64,000 nucleotides of DNA from Mesorhizobium sp. B2-4-15. Lineage in GTDB: Bacteria; Pseudomonadota; Alphaproteobacteria; Rhizobiales; Rhizobiaceae. The notes beneath the pieces were generated by a model, which was not told the DNA's origin, searched no databases, and saw only the letters and a list, made by a program, of their open reading frames with translations. This document shows, piece by piece, positions 41,792 through 49,823 of this stretch. The first letter of the stretch is position 1; every line of letters starts with the position of its first letter. The stretch is from contig NZ_VFUZ01000027.1 in the NCBI RefSeq assembly GCF_006658505.1, positions 1 through 64,000 of the forward strand, read 5' to 3'. A program made the translations under genes and the position numbers.

Positions 41792-43201
41792 ATGACCGAC
41801 GGAACCCATGCAAAACTGCGTGAAGGCCTGCGCGGAGAGCTGATCCTGCGCGAGGATGGCGGATATGACGAGGCGCGCAGGGTCTATAACGGCATGATCG
41901 ACAAGCGCCCGCTGCTGATTGCGCGCTGTGCCGATGTCGCCGACGTGATCACCGCGGTGACGTATGCGCGCGACAACGACCTGCTGATCGCCGTGCGCAG
42001 CGGAGGACACAACGGTGCCGGATTGGGGATTTGCGACAATGGCCTCGTCATCGACCTGTCGATGATGAAGGGAGTTCATGTCGATCCGAAAACCCGGACT
42101 GTGAGGGTCGCACCCGGTTGCACTTCGGGCGACGTGGACCACGCCACCCATCCTTTCGGGCTCGCCGTTCCGTTCGGCATCGTCTCGACCACGGGCGTCG
42201 CCGGCCTTACGCTCGGCGGTGGAACGGGCTATCTCACGCGCAAGTATGGCCTCACGATCGATAATCTGATCGAGGCCGATCTGGTGCTGGCCGATGGCAG
42301 CATGGTAAGGGCGAGCAAAAGCGAGAATCCCGACCTGTTCTGGGCGCTGCGGGGCGGCGGCGGCAATTTCGGCGTTGTCACCAGCTTCCTGTTCCAGGCC
42401 CATCCCGTGAACATGATCTTCGGCGGCCCGGTGTTCTGGGAGGCCAAGGACGCGCCGGCGGTCATGCGTACCTATCGCGATTATCTGCCCGAGGCACCAG
42501 AAGAGCTCGGCGCCTTTGTCGGGTTGAAGTCCGTCCCCTCGACAGATCCCTTCCCGCGCGAGTATTGGGGCAAGCGCGTCTGCGCCATCATCTCGTGCTA
42601 CAACGGTACGGAGGAGGAGGGGCGCAAGGCCATGGCACCGCTGCTGGACACCTTGCCGCCGCCGATCTTCAACTGGATGGGCGTAATGCCGTTCCCGGCG
42701 CTGCAGTCGCTGTTCGACCCGCTCCTTCCGAAAGGCCTGCAATGGTACTGGAAGGGCGACTTCGTCAAATCGCTTCCCGACGAAGCCATCGCGACCCATA
42801 TCGCGCAGGCCGCCCAGGCGCCCAGCGAATTGTCGCTTATGCACCTCTACCCGATCGACGGCGCCGTGCGCCGCGTCGGCAAGGACGAGACCGCCTGGAA
42901 CGCACGCGACGCAAGCTGGTCAATGGTCATAGCGGCCATCGATCCCGATCCAGGCAAGGCCGCCGACCTGACCAAATGGGCCAAGAACTACTGGGCGAGC
43001 ATCCATCCCCACAATGGCGAAGGCGGCTACGTGAATTTCATGATGGATGACGAAGGGGAGGCACGCTTGCGGGCGAGCTATGGCGCGAATTACGAGCGGC
43101 TGAGCCAGGTGAAGCGGACCTATGACCCATCCAACGTCTTCCGGGTCAACCAGAACATCAAGCCCGCGACATCGGCGGAGCCGGGTAGGACGGCCGCATA
43201 G
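41792..43201 (+). CDS. FAD-linked oxidase with berberine-bridge C-terminus
   Basis: 469 aa from ATG 41792 after GGGAGA. The FAD PP-loop region is IAVRSGGHNGAGLG, with His73 positioned for 8-alpha covalent attachment; GVAGLTLGGGTGYLTRKYGLTIDNL and ENPDLFWALRGGGGNFGVVTSF follow. The C-terminal BBE segment is NVFRVNQNIKP. In bicovalent enzymes a cysteine precedes the GVAGLTLGGG stretch; here the aligned position is Val131 (PFGIVSTTG), so only a His link is expected. It probably oxidises a sugar or secondary metabolite. No export signal is visible. Last plus-strand gene of the cluster; a hairpin terminator follows. Confidence 0.85.
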   Translation: MTDGTHAKLREGLRGELILREDGGYDEARRVYNGMIDKRPLLIARCADVADVITAVTYARDNDLLIAVRSGGHNGAGLGICDNGLVIDLSMMKGVHVDPKTRTVRVAPGCTSGDVDHATHPFGLAVPFGIVSTTGVAGLTLGGGTGYLTRKYGLTIDNLIEADLVLADGSMVRASKSENPDLFWALRGGGGNFGVVTSFLFQAHPVNMIFGGPVFWEAKDAPAVMRTYRDYLPEAPEELGAFVGLKSVPSTDPFPREYWGKRVCAIISCYNGTEEEGRKAMAPLLDTLPPPIFNWMGVMPFPALQSLFDPLLPKGLQWYWKGDFVKSLPDEAIATHIAQAAQAPSELSLMHLYPIDGAVRRVGKDETAWNARDASWSMVIAAIDPDPGKAADLTKWAKNYWASIHPHNGEGGYVNFMMDDEGEARLRASYGANYERLSQVKRTYDPSNVFRVNQNIKPATSAEPGRTAA

Positions 43202-43239
43202 CTGCCGGGCCGCTGGTGCTCGTCTGTCCTTTGGGTCAC

Positions 43240-43272
43240 ATTCTCCCCGTGAACGGCGTTTACGGGGAGAAT
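43240..43272. terminator. Bidirectional stem-loop terminator
   Basis: ATTCTCCCCGT (43240-43250) pairs with ACGGGGAGAAT (43262-43272), loop of 11 bases. It lies between the convergent FAD oxidase and SnoaL-like genes. The core CTCCCCGT resembles the inner hairpin of the family A repeats, so it may be a reduced repeat that serves as terminator. Confidence 0.7.
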
Positions 43273-43283
43273 GGAAGCCGTGA

Positions 43284-43769
43284 CTACATCAGGCCAAGCT
43301 GCTTGTAGAAGCCGAGCGCGTCGTAATAGTCGCTCTGGGTCGCGATCTTGCCGTCCTTGACGGAAAACATCGAGGCGCCGGTGAAGGAGAACTTCTTGCC
43401 GGTCGCGGCCGTGCCATCGCCCCAGGACCCGGTGTTGGTGCCGGAAAATTCCCATTCGAACGCAACGCGGTCACCGTCGATGACGGGCTTGCCCTTCATC
43501 GTCCACACCGCGTCTGGGACGGCCTTGAGGAAATTGTCGATGACGCCCGTCTTGGCGGCTTCCTTGCCGGTGACCGGCTTGCCTACGGAAGCATCGTAAT
43601 AGGTGACCTCGTCAGCGAAATAACCGGCGGCCTTGGCCGAGTCATGCGCATTCCAGGCGGCGACATAGGCTTCGACCACCGCTTGCGCGGTATCGGCTGC
43701 GAAGGTTGGCGATGCGGCCAATAGTGTGGCGGCGACGGCTGCGGATGTCAGAAACTGGCGGCGATGCAT
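43284..43769 (-). CDS. Exported SnoaL-like protein with Tat-type signal
   Basis: 161 aa from ATG 43769 (GGGAGGAAC upstream). HRRQFLTSAAVAATLLAASP is a twin-arginine-like signal (RRQFL), cleaved near TFA-AD. The mature part is a SnoaL/NTF2 domain: VEAYVAAWNAHDSAKAAGYFADEVTYYD, AVPDAVWTMKGKPVIDGDRVAFEWEFSGT and ASMFSVKDGKIATQSDYYDALGFYKQLGL. The Tat signal would mean folding before export. It is convergent with the FAD oxidase gene and next to patD on the same strand, 44 bases away. Ligand unknown. Confidence 0.83.
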   Translation of the reverse strand: MHRRQFLTSAAVAATLLAASPTFAADTAQAVVEAYVAAWNAHDSAKAAGYFADEVTYYDASVGKPVTGKEAAKTGVIDNFLKAVPDAVWTMKGKPVIDGDRVAFEWEFSGTNTGSWGDGTAATGKKFSFTGASMFSVKDGKIATQSDYYDALGFYKQLGLM

Positions 43770-43813
43770 GGTTCGTTCCTCCCTGGTTGAATGCCTGCGC
43801 TTTTTCGAAAATG

Positions 43814-45241
43814 TTACGTGTGCGCCACCATGACATGGCGCACGGCGGTATAGTCCTCCAGCGCGTAGAGCGACATGTCCTTGCCATAGCCGGACTGCTT
43901 CAGTCCGCCATGCGGCATCTCGTTGGTCAGCATGAAGTGGGTGTTGATCCAGGTGCAGCCATATTGCAGGCGGGCAGCCGTCGCCATGGCGCGCGAGACG
44001 TCCTTGGTCCACACCGATGACGCCAGGCCATAGTCGCTGTCATTGGCCCATTTCACCGCCTCGTCGACTTCCGAGAAGCGGGTGACCGAGACGACCGGGC
44101 CGAACACTTCACGGCGCACGATCTCGTCCTCCTGCAGCGCGCCGGCAACGACGGTCGGCTGGTAGTAGAAGCCGGTGCCCTCGCCCGGCTTGCCGCCGGT
44201 GGTGATCTCGATGTGCTTCAATTCGGACGCGCGCTCGACGAAGCTCGACACGCGGTCGCGCTGGCGGCGCGAGATCAGCGGGCCGATCTCGTTCTCGGTA
44301 TCGTCAGGGCGATCGTACTTGATGGTCGAAACGGCCGAGGAAAGGTCGGCGACAAGCTTGTCGTAGACCTTCTTGCCGGCATAGATGCGGCAGGCGGCGG
44401 TGCAGTCCTGGCCGGCATTGTAGTAGCCGAAGGCGCGCAGGCCGTTGACCACAGCACCGAGATCGGCGTCGTCGAAGACGATGACGGGCGCCTTGCCGCC
44501 AAGCTCGAGATGCGTGCGCTTGACCGACTTGGCGGCGGCCTGCAGCACCTTCTTGCCGGTGGCGACATCGCCGGTGATCGAGATCATGTTGACCTTGGGA
44601 TGGTTGATCAGCGTGTTGCCGACGCTGTCGCCACGGCCAAGCACGACATTGACCACGCCTTCCGGCAGGATCTCGGCAAGGATCCTCGCCAGCTTCAGCG
44701 CCGTCAGCGGCGTTTGTTCCGACGGCTTGAAGACGACCGTGTTGCCGCCGCCGATCGCCGGCGCCAGCTTCCAGGCCATCATCATCAGCGGATAGTTCCA
44801 TGGCGCGATGGAGGCTACGATGCCGATCGGGTCGCGCCGCACCATCGAGGTGTGGCCGGGCAGATATTCGCCCGCGACCTGGCCAGGCATTGAGCGGACC
44901 GCGCCGGCAAAGAAGCGGTAGCAGTCGACGATCGCCGGGATCTCGTCATTGAGCACGGCATTGATCGGCTTGCCGCAGTTCAGGGCCTCGAGTGCCGCGA
45001 AGTCCTTCGCCTCGGCCTCGATACGGTCGGCGATCTTGAGCAGGTAACCCGAGCGCTGCGCCGGCGTGGTGCGCGACCACAGGACGAACGCCTGTTCGGC
45101 GGCACCGACGGCCGCCTCGATTTGCGCTGGGCTGGCTTCGGGCAGGTTGAGAATGTTGGCCCCGGTCTTCGGATTAAGGATCGGCTCCTCGGTTTCGGTG
45201 CCCTTCTCGAATTTCGAGCCGATCAGCATCTGGGTGTCCAT
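43814..45241 (-). CDS. patD: Gamma-aminobutyraldehyde dehydrogenase
   Basis: 475 aa aldehyde dehydrogenase. SIAPWNYPLMMMAWKLAPAIGGGNTVVFKPSEQTPL covers the NAD site, LELGGKAPVIVFDDADL holds the general-base Glu and NAGQDCTAACRIY the catalytic Cys. The start MDTQMLIGSKFEKG and overall sequence follow E. coli PatD/YdcW. It oxidises gamma-aminobutyraldehyde to GABA in putrescine degradation. It is the last gene of a minus-strand operon with a polyamine-type ABC transporter (ydcSTUV order), the same gene arrangement as in enterobacteria. Confidence 0.9.
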   Translation of the reverse strand: MDTQMLIGSKFEKGTETEEPILNPKTGANILNLPEASPAQIEAAVGAAEQAFVLWSRTTPAQRSGYLLKIADRIEAEAKDFAALEALNCGKPINAVLNDEIPAIVDCYRFFAGAVRSMPGQVAGEYLPGHTSMVRRDPIGIVASIAPWNYPLMMMAWKLAPAIGGGNTVVFKPSEQTPLTALKLARILAEILPEGVVNVVLGRGDSVGNTLINHPKVNMISITGDVATGKKVLQAAAKSVKRTHLELGGKAPVIVFDDADLGAVVNGLRAFGYYNAGQDCTAACRIYAGKKVYDKLVADLSSAVSTIKYDRPDDTENEIGPLISRRQRDRVSSFVERASELKHIEITTGGKPGEGTGFYYQPTVVAGALQEDEIVRREVFGPVVSVTRFSEVDEAVKWANDSDYGLASSVWTKDVSRAMATAARLQYGCTWINTHFMLTNEMPHGGLKQSGYGKDMSLYALEDYTAVRHVMVAHT

Positions 45242-45267
45242 GGACGTCTCTCCCTTATGAACTGGCG

Positions 45268-46083
45268 TTATTTGCCCGAACCGGCGATCTGGTCGCCGTC
45301 GCGGGTCAGGTAATAGGCAAGCAGGATGGGGAGCAGCGTCACCAGCACGACGACCATGGCCACGACATTGGTGACCGGGCGCTGGCGCGGGCGGATCAGT
45401 TCCTCCAGCATCCAGATCGGCACGGTCTGCTGCTGGCCGGCGGTGAAGGTGGTGACGATGACCTCATCGAACGACAAAGCGAAGGCCAGCATGCCGCCGG
45501 CAAGAAGCGCGGTTGCGATGTTGGGCAGCACGACGTGCCGGAAGGTCTGGAAACCGTCGGCGCCGAGATCCATCGAGGCCTCGATCATCGAGCCCGAGGT
45601 GCGGCGGAAGCGGGCGACCGCGTTGTTGTAGACGACGACCACGCAGAAAGTGGCGTGGCCGAGCACGATCGTCCAGAACGAGAAGGGGATGTCGGCCAGC
45701 GCAAAGGCCGAGCGCAGCGCGATGCCGGTGATGATGCCGGGCAGAGCGATCGGCAGGATGACCAGCAGCGAGATTGTCTCGCGGCCGAAGAATTTCGTCC
45801 GCGACACCGCGGCGGCGCAAAGCGTGCCCAGCACCAGCGCAATCGTGGTCGAGATGGCGGCGACGCGCACCGACAGCGACAGCGCCTGCCAGACGTCGGG
45901 CCGGTTCCAGGTGACGGCGAACCATTGGGTGGTGAGCCCTGGCGGCGGCCAGACGAAACTCTTCTCCTCCGTGGTGAAGGCATAGACGAAGATCAGCAGG
46001 ATCGGCAGGTGCAGGAAGAGCAGGCCGCAGGCGGCTGATATCTTCAGGCCGAGGGGGGCGGATTGGCCACGGTCAGAGCGCAT
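45268..46083 (-). CDS. ydcV: Polyamine-type ABC transporter permease (YdcV/PotC-like)
   Basis: 271 aa, about six spans; first span near residues 15-35 (LLFLHLPILLIFVYAF). The coupling loop is SMIEASMDLGADGFQTFRHVVLPNI (about residues 165-190), typical for PotC-type permeases. It pairs with the YdcU-like protein and shares 11 bases of overlap with it. It precedes patD by 26 bases, so import and oxidation of a putrescine-derived substrate are coupled. Confidence 0.88.
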   Translation of the reverse strand: MRSDRGQSAPLGLKISAACGLLFLHLPILLIFVYAFTTEEKSFVWPPPGLTTQWFAVTWNRPDVWQALSLSVRVAAISTTIALVLGTLCAAAVSRTKFFGRETISLLVILPIALPGIITGIALRSAFALADIPFSFWTIVLGHATFCVVVVYNNAVARFRRTSGSMIEASMDLGADGFQTFRHVVLPNIATALLAGGMLAFALSFDEVIVTTFTAGQQQTVPIWMLEELIRPRQRPVTNVVAMVVVLVTLLPILLAYYLTRDGDQIAGSGK

Positions 46084-47038
46084 CGAAGGCTCCCATGCGC
46101 TTGGCGCCCCAGAGGTAGAACCCCATGATGACGATGGGTACCACGGTGAAGGCGGCGGCGAGCGGAATGTTACCGGCCGTGCCCTGCTGCGAATAGACCG
46201 CCTGGCCGATGAACAGGCGCGAGGTGCCGATGATCTGCGGGATGATGTAGTCGCCCAATGTCAGCGAGAAGGTGAAGATCGAGCCGGCGACGATGCCAGG
46301 CAGCGCCAGCGGGAACAGCACGTTGCGGAAGGTCTGGCCGGGCGAAGCACCGAGATCGGACGAGGCTTCCACCAGGTTGCCGGGCACGCGTTCGAGTGCC
46401 GCCTGCACCGGCAGGATCATGAACGGCAGCCAGACATAGACGAAGACGATGAAGGTGCCGGTGAACGACACCGACAACGAGTTGCCGCCGACGACCGGCA
46501 ACGACAGCCATGCATCGAGCAGCCACGACAGATTGAGCTTGGCGAGCAGCCAGGTCAGGATGCCTTCCTTGGCGAGGATCAGCTTCCAGGCATAGATCTT
46601 GACCAGGTAGCTCGACCACAGCGGCAGCATGACGCCGAGATAGAACAGCGCCTTCCAGCGGCCGCGCGCATAACGCGCGGCATAGTAGGCAATCGGGAAG
46701 GCGACGATGGCCGAGGCCAACGTGACCAGCGCCGCCATCGTCACCGTACGCAGGATGATGTCGAGATTGGCGGCCTGGAACAGGTCGCCATAGGTCTTCA
46801 GCGTGAACTGGCGGTTGATGAGGCCGGAGTACTCGTCGATGGAAAAGAAGCTCTGGGCCAGCAGGGCGAACAGCGAGCCGATGTAGACGATGCCGAGCCA
46901 CAGCACAGGCGGCATCAGCATCAGCAGGAGCAGGAATTGCGGCCTGCGCCATAACAGGTCCGACAGCGCGCCGCGCATGCCGCCGCTGCCCGGCAGGATG
47001 GCGGGGGCTGGATTGGAGTTGAGCGCCGCGACTGTCAT
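46073..47038 (-). CDS. ydcU: Polyamine-type ABC transporter permease (YdcU/PotB-like)
   Basis: 321 aa with six spans and a longer N-terminal cytoplasmic part (about 30 residues). The span LLMLMPPVLWLGIVYIGSLFALLAQSFF begins near residue 36, and NLVEASSDLGASPGQTFRNVLFPLALPGIV (about residues 220-250) is the EAA-like coupling loop. It forms the pore with YdcV. The 223-base gap in front of it, toward the ATPase gene, is filled mostly by a palindromic repeat (47089-47246). Confidence 0.88.
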   Translation of the reverse strand: MTVAALNSNPAPAILPGSGGMRGALSDLLWRRPQFLLLLMLMPPVLWLGIVYIGSLFALLAQSFFSIDEYSGLINRQFTLKTYGDLFQAANLDIILRTVTMAALVTLASAIVAFPIAYYAARYARGRWKALFYLGVMLPLWSSYLVKIYAWKLILAKEGILTWLLAKLNLSWLLDAWLSLPVVGGNSLSVSFTGTFIVFVYVWLPFMILPVQAALERVPGNLVEASSDLGASPGQTFRNVLFPLALPGIVAGSIFTFSLTLGDYIIPQIIGTSRLFIGQAVYSQQGTAGNIPLAAAFTVVPIVIMGFYLWGAKRMGAFDAL

Positions 47039-47088
47039 GACATAGCCGTGGCGATTGGTTCAATGGCGGCAAGGCCGTGATCCTTCAC

Positions 47089-47246
47089 ACCCCCCTCTGT
47101 CCTGCCGGACATTTCCCCCGCAAGGGGGGAGATCAGCAGCTTGTCTGCCCCGCCAGTTCTGCAACGTCGAAAATTGGCGAAGCCCGTGGCGACAGCCAAT
47201 CTCCCCCCTTGCGGGGGAAATGTCCGGCAGGACAGAGGGGGGCGCC
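47089..47246. repeat. Inverted-repeat element (family B) inside the ydcSTUV operon
   Basis: Arms 47089-47133 and 47199-47246 are inverted repeats of about 45 bases (ACCCCCCTCTGTCCTGCCGG at one end, its complement at the other), spaced by about 65 bases. The element lies between the ATPase and permease genes of one operon. A single arm is present at 31-78. Size and structure resemble a small non-autonomous (MITE-like) or RIME-type element; no transposase or target-site duplication was recognised. Confidence 0.75.
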
Positions 47247-47261
47247 TCTCGCAAACCGTCA

Positions 47262-48260
47262 TCATGCAGGCTCATCCATCAGATGCAGGCTCTCGCGATT
47301 GAAGGTGAGCATGACAGCCTCGCCTTCAGCCGGCAGGGGTATGCCGGCCGGCACCATGGCGTGAAGCCTCAGCCCGTCTGCGTCGAGCGCCAGCCTTGTG
47401 GTGGCGCCGAGAAAATTCGTGCCGACCAGGCGGGCAGCAACACCGTCCCCGTCCGTTGCGTTTGAAACGCAAATGGATTCAGGGCGCAGGCTGCCCCAGC
47501 GGCGCTGGCCGGAATAACGCTGGACGAAGTCCGGCGGCAACACGTTGGACGAGCCGACGAAGTCGGCGACGAAGCGGGTGCTCGGCCGCTGGTAGATATC
47601 CTCCGGCGTGCCGATCTGCATAATCCTGCCGTCATTGAAGACGGCGATACGGTCGGCCATCGACAGCGCCTCGCCCTGGTCGTGGGTGACGAAGACGAAC
47701 GTGATGCCGAGCGCCTTCTGCAGCGACTGCAGTTCCTCCTGCATGTTTTCGCGCAGCTTCAGGTCGAGCGCGCCGAGCGGCTCGTCGAGCAGCAGCACCT
47801 TGGGCTGGTTGACCAGCGCGCGAGCCAGCGCGACACGCTGGCGCTGGCCGCCGGAAAGCTGGCCGGGCCGGCGGGCGCCATAGCCGGGTAGCCGCACCAG
47901 CGACAACGCTTCTTCGGCAGCCTTGTGCCGTTCGGCCTTGCCGACGCCCTTGACCATCAGCCCATAGGCGACGTTGTCGAGCACATCGAAATGCGGGAAC
48001 AGCGCGTAGTCCTGGAACACGGTGTTGACGTTGCGGCGGTAAGGCGGCACGCCCTCGGCACGTTCACCGAAGATCGAGATCGAACCGGCCGTCGGCTGCT
48101 CGAAGCCGGCAATCAGGCGCAGGCACGTCGTCTTGCCGGATCCGGACGGCCCGAGCATGGCAAAGAACTCGCCCGGCGCGATGTCGAGATCGACCGCATC
48201 GACGGCGCGAACGCTACCGAAATGGCGCGAGACTTTCTGGAAGGAGACGGCTGAGGTCAT
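47262..48260 (-). CDS. ydcT: Polyamine-type ABC transporter ATP-binding protein (YdcT/PotA-like)
   Basis: 332 aa. Walker A GPSGSGKTTCLRLIAG is near residue 40, Q-loop TVFQDYALFPHFDV, signature LSGGQRQRVALARAL and Walker B LLLDEPLGALDLKLR. The C-terminal part (residues 235-330) is a TOBE-type regulatory domain. It drives polyamine or opine-type uptake with the YdcU/V permeases. Repeats flank it on both sides (47089-47246 and 48304-48428), so its transcription may be uncoupled from its neighbours. Confidence 0.9.
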   Translation of the reverse strand: MTSAVSFQKVSRHFGSVRAVDAVDLDIAPGEFFAMLGPSGSGKTTCLRLIAGFEQPTAGSISIFGERAEGVPPYRRNVNTVFQDYALFPHFDVLDNVAYGLMVKGVGKAERHKAAEEALSLVRLPGYGARRPGQLSGGQRQRVALARALVNQPKVLLLDEPLGALDLKLRENMQEELQSLQKALGITFVFVTHDQGEALSMADRIAVFNDGRIMQIGTPEDIYQRPSTRFVADFVGSSNVLPPDFVQRYSGQRRWGSLRPESICVSNATDGDGVAARLVGTNFLGATTRLALDADGLRLHAMVPAGIPLPAEGEAVMLTFNRESLHLMDEPA

Positions 48261-48303
48261 GGGCTGTCCTGATCTTTCAGGCTTTCAATTCGAGCGGCAG
48301 TGC

Positions 48304-48428
48304 TGCCCCTCATCCGCCTGCCGGCACCTTCTCCCTGTGTATTGACGGGGAGAAGGAAAGCGCTCCAACGACGGCCGCTCCCTCTCCCCGTCCTTCACGG
48401 GGAGAGGGTAAGGGTGAGGGGCGGCGCC
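48304..48428. repeat. Palindromic repeat element (family A), copy 2
   Basis: Starts GCCCCTCATCCGCCTGCCGG, includes the hairpin CTTCTCCCTGTGTATTGACG... and ends GTGAGGGGCGGCGCC. The arms are an imperfect inverted repeat, as in the copy at 29095-29275, but shorter in the middle. It lies between the binding-protein gene (48452-49609) and the ATPase gene of the ydc operon and could attenuate transcription after the binding-protein gene. Confidence 0.72.
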
Positions 48429-48451
48429 AATCTCTGCAAAGTAAGGCTAAG

Positions 48452-49609
48452 TCACCGACCGCCGATGACGCCGATATAATCCGACACCCAGCGGTAGTAG
48501 GGCACGCACTGGTCATTCTGGCTGGCGCATTTCGAGACCGGCGTCTTCCAGAACTTGATCTTGTCGAAGTTCTCGTAGCCATTGGTCTTACAGCCTTCCT
48601 CGCCGAGCAGCTCATTGCCCTTGCAGGCGGCGGGCACGACCGGGAGCGAACCGAACCAGGCGGAAACGTCACCCTGCACTTTCGGTGCCAGCGAGTGTTC
48701 AAGCCACTTATAGGCGCAGTTCGGATTGGCCGCGTCGGCTTCCATCATGGTGGTGTCGGCCCAGCCTGTGACGCCCTCCTCGGGAACGGTCGAGGCAATC
48801 GGCTTCTTGGCGGCGACCAGCGTGTTGACCTGGAACGGCCAAGAACCCGAAGCGACAACGCCTTCGTTCTGGAAGTCGTCGACCTGGATCGCCGCGTCAT
48901 GCCAGTAGCGGCCGACCAGCGTGCGCTGGACGCGCAGCAGCGCCAGTGCTGCCTTGTACTGGTCTTCGCTCAGTTCGTAGGGGTCCTTGATACCCAGCTC
49001 CGGCTTGTGGAACATCAGGTAGTTGGCGGCGTCGGCAATGTGGATCGGACCGTCATAGGCCTGGACACGACCCTTGTTGGACTTGCCATCCGGCAGGTTC
49101 ATCTCCTCGAACACGACGTTCCAGCTCTTCGGCGCTTCCTTGAACACGTCGGTGTTGTACATCAGGATATTCGGGCCCCACTGATAGGGCACGCCATAGT
49201 GGACGCCACCGACGGTGAACCATGGCGCATCCTTCAGGCGGTCGTCGACCGTCTTCCAGCTGGGGATGAGATCGGTGTTGATGGGCTGCACGCGCTTGCC
49301 GGCGACGAGGCGCAGCGAGGCATCGCCCGAAGCCGTGACGAGGTCGAAACCGCCTTCGTTCATCAGCGAGACCATCTCGTCGGAGGTGTTGGCCGTCTTG
49401 ACTTTGACCGTGCAGCCCGTCTCCTTCTCGAAGGACGTGACCCAGTCATAACCCTTGTCGGTTTCGCCGCGCTCGATATAGCCCGGCCAGGCAACGATGT
49501 TGACCTGGCCTTCGCCCTTGCCGAGCTCCTTCACCTGGGCAATGGCCTGACCGGAGAAGGTCAGCGCGACCGTCAGCGCAGTGCATGACTTCAGGAATGA
49601 ATTCATCAT
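48452..49609 (-). CDS. ydcS: Polyamine-type ABC transporter binding protein (YdcS/PotF-like)
   Basis: 385 aa from ATG 49609; an adjacent ATG (49606) is possible and GGGAGA lies upstream. Signal peptide KSCTALTVALTFSGQAIAQ is cleaved near AQ-VKE. The mature protein contains QVNIVAWPGYIERG, TANTSDEMVSLMNEGGFDLVTASGDA and YGVPYQWGPNILMYN, the family 1/PotD-PotF pattern, with several Trp and Asp residues expected for cation binding. It captures putrescine or a related amine in the periplasm. Cys residues near the C-terminus (CKTNGY..., CASQNDQC) may form disulfides. Confidence 0.87.
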   Translation of the reverse strand: MMNSFLKSCTALTVALTFSGQAIAQVKELGKGEGQVNIVAWPGYIERGETDKGYDWVTSFEKETGCTVKVKTANTSDEMVSLMNEGGFDLVTASGDASLRLVAGKRVQPINTDLIPSWKTVDDRLKDAPWFTVGGVHYGVPYQWGPNILMYNTDVFKEAPKSWNVVFEEMNLPDGKSNKGRVQAYDGPIHIADAANYLMFHKPELGIKDPYELSEDQYKAALALLRVQRTLVGRYWHDAAIQVDDFQNEGVVASGSWPFQVNTLVAAKKPIASTVPEEGVTGWADTTMMEADAANPNCAYKWLEHSLAPKVQGDVSAWFGSLPVVPAACKGNELLGEEGCKTNGYENFDKIKFWKTPVSKCASQNDQCVPYYRWVSDYIGVIGGR

Positions 49610-49635
49610 CAATCTCCCATTTTGGCGCCTGCCCC

Positions 49636-49657
49636 CGAAAACCGGTTCCGGTTTTCG
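49636..49657. repeat. Perfect palindrome upstream of ydcS
   Basis: CGAAAACCGG (49636-49645) and CCGGTTTTCG (49648-49657) flank TT. It is a core found in rhizobial repeat elements and lies 26 bases before the ydcS start. It could be either a repeat fragment or a regulator site. Confidence 0.55.
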
Positions 49658-49792
49658 CCAGAGGTCATGCGCGGACCGAAAAACTGTCAGTTCGTCCGAT
49701 GGACTTGATGCCGCTCTGGTGGCGGCTTTGTTCCTGGAGCGCAAGGTGCTTGGAAAATTCCGGTTTCGCAAATTCATTTATCAGAAATGCGG

Positions 49793-49809
49793 TATCGGTT
49801 TTTCCGATA
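49793..49809. promoter_or_regulatory. TATCGG-TTTTT-CCGATA palindrome behind LysR gene
   Basis: A perfect 6+5+6 palindrome 14 bases past the stop of the LysR gene (minus strand) and about 180 bases before the ydcS start. It may be a LysR operator or a transcription terminator for the LysR gene. Distances suit either function. Confidence 0.45.
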
Positions 49810-49823
49810 TGTCAAACAAGTCA

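Noticed and set aside
47089..47246. Insertion sequence
   Set aside because: Only 158 bases with no transposase frame and no clear target duplication; a MITE- or RIME-like element remains possible.
29095..48428. CRISPR array or toxin/defence island suggested by repeated palindromes
   Set aside because: The repeats are few, dispersed, long and inverted, with no regular spacers and no cas, toxin or restriction genes.
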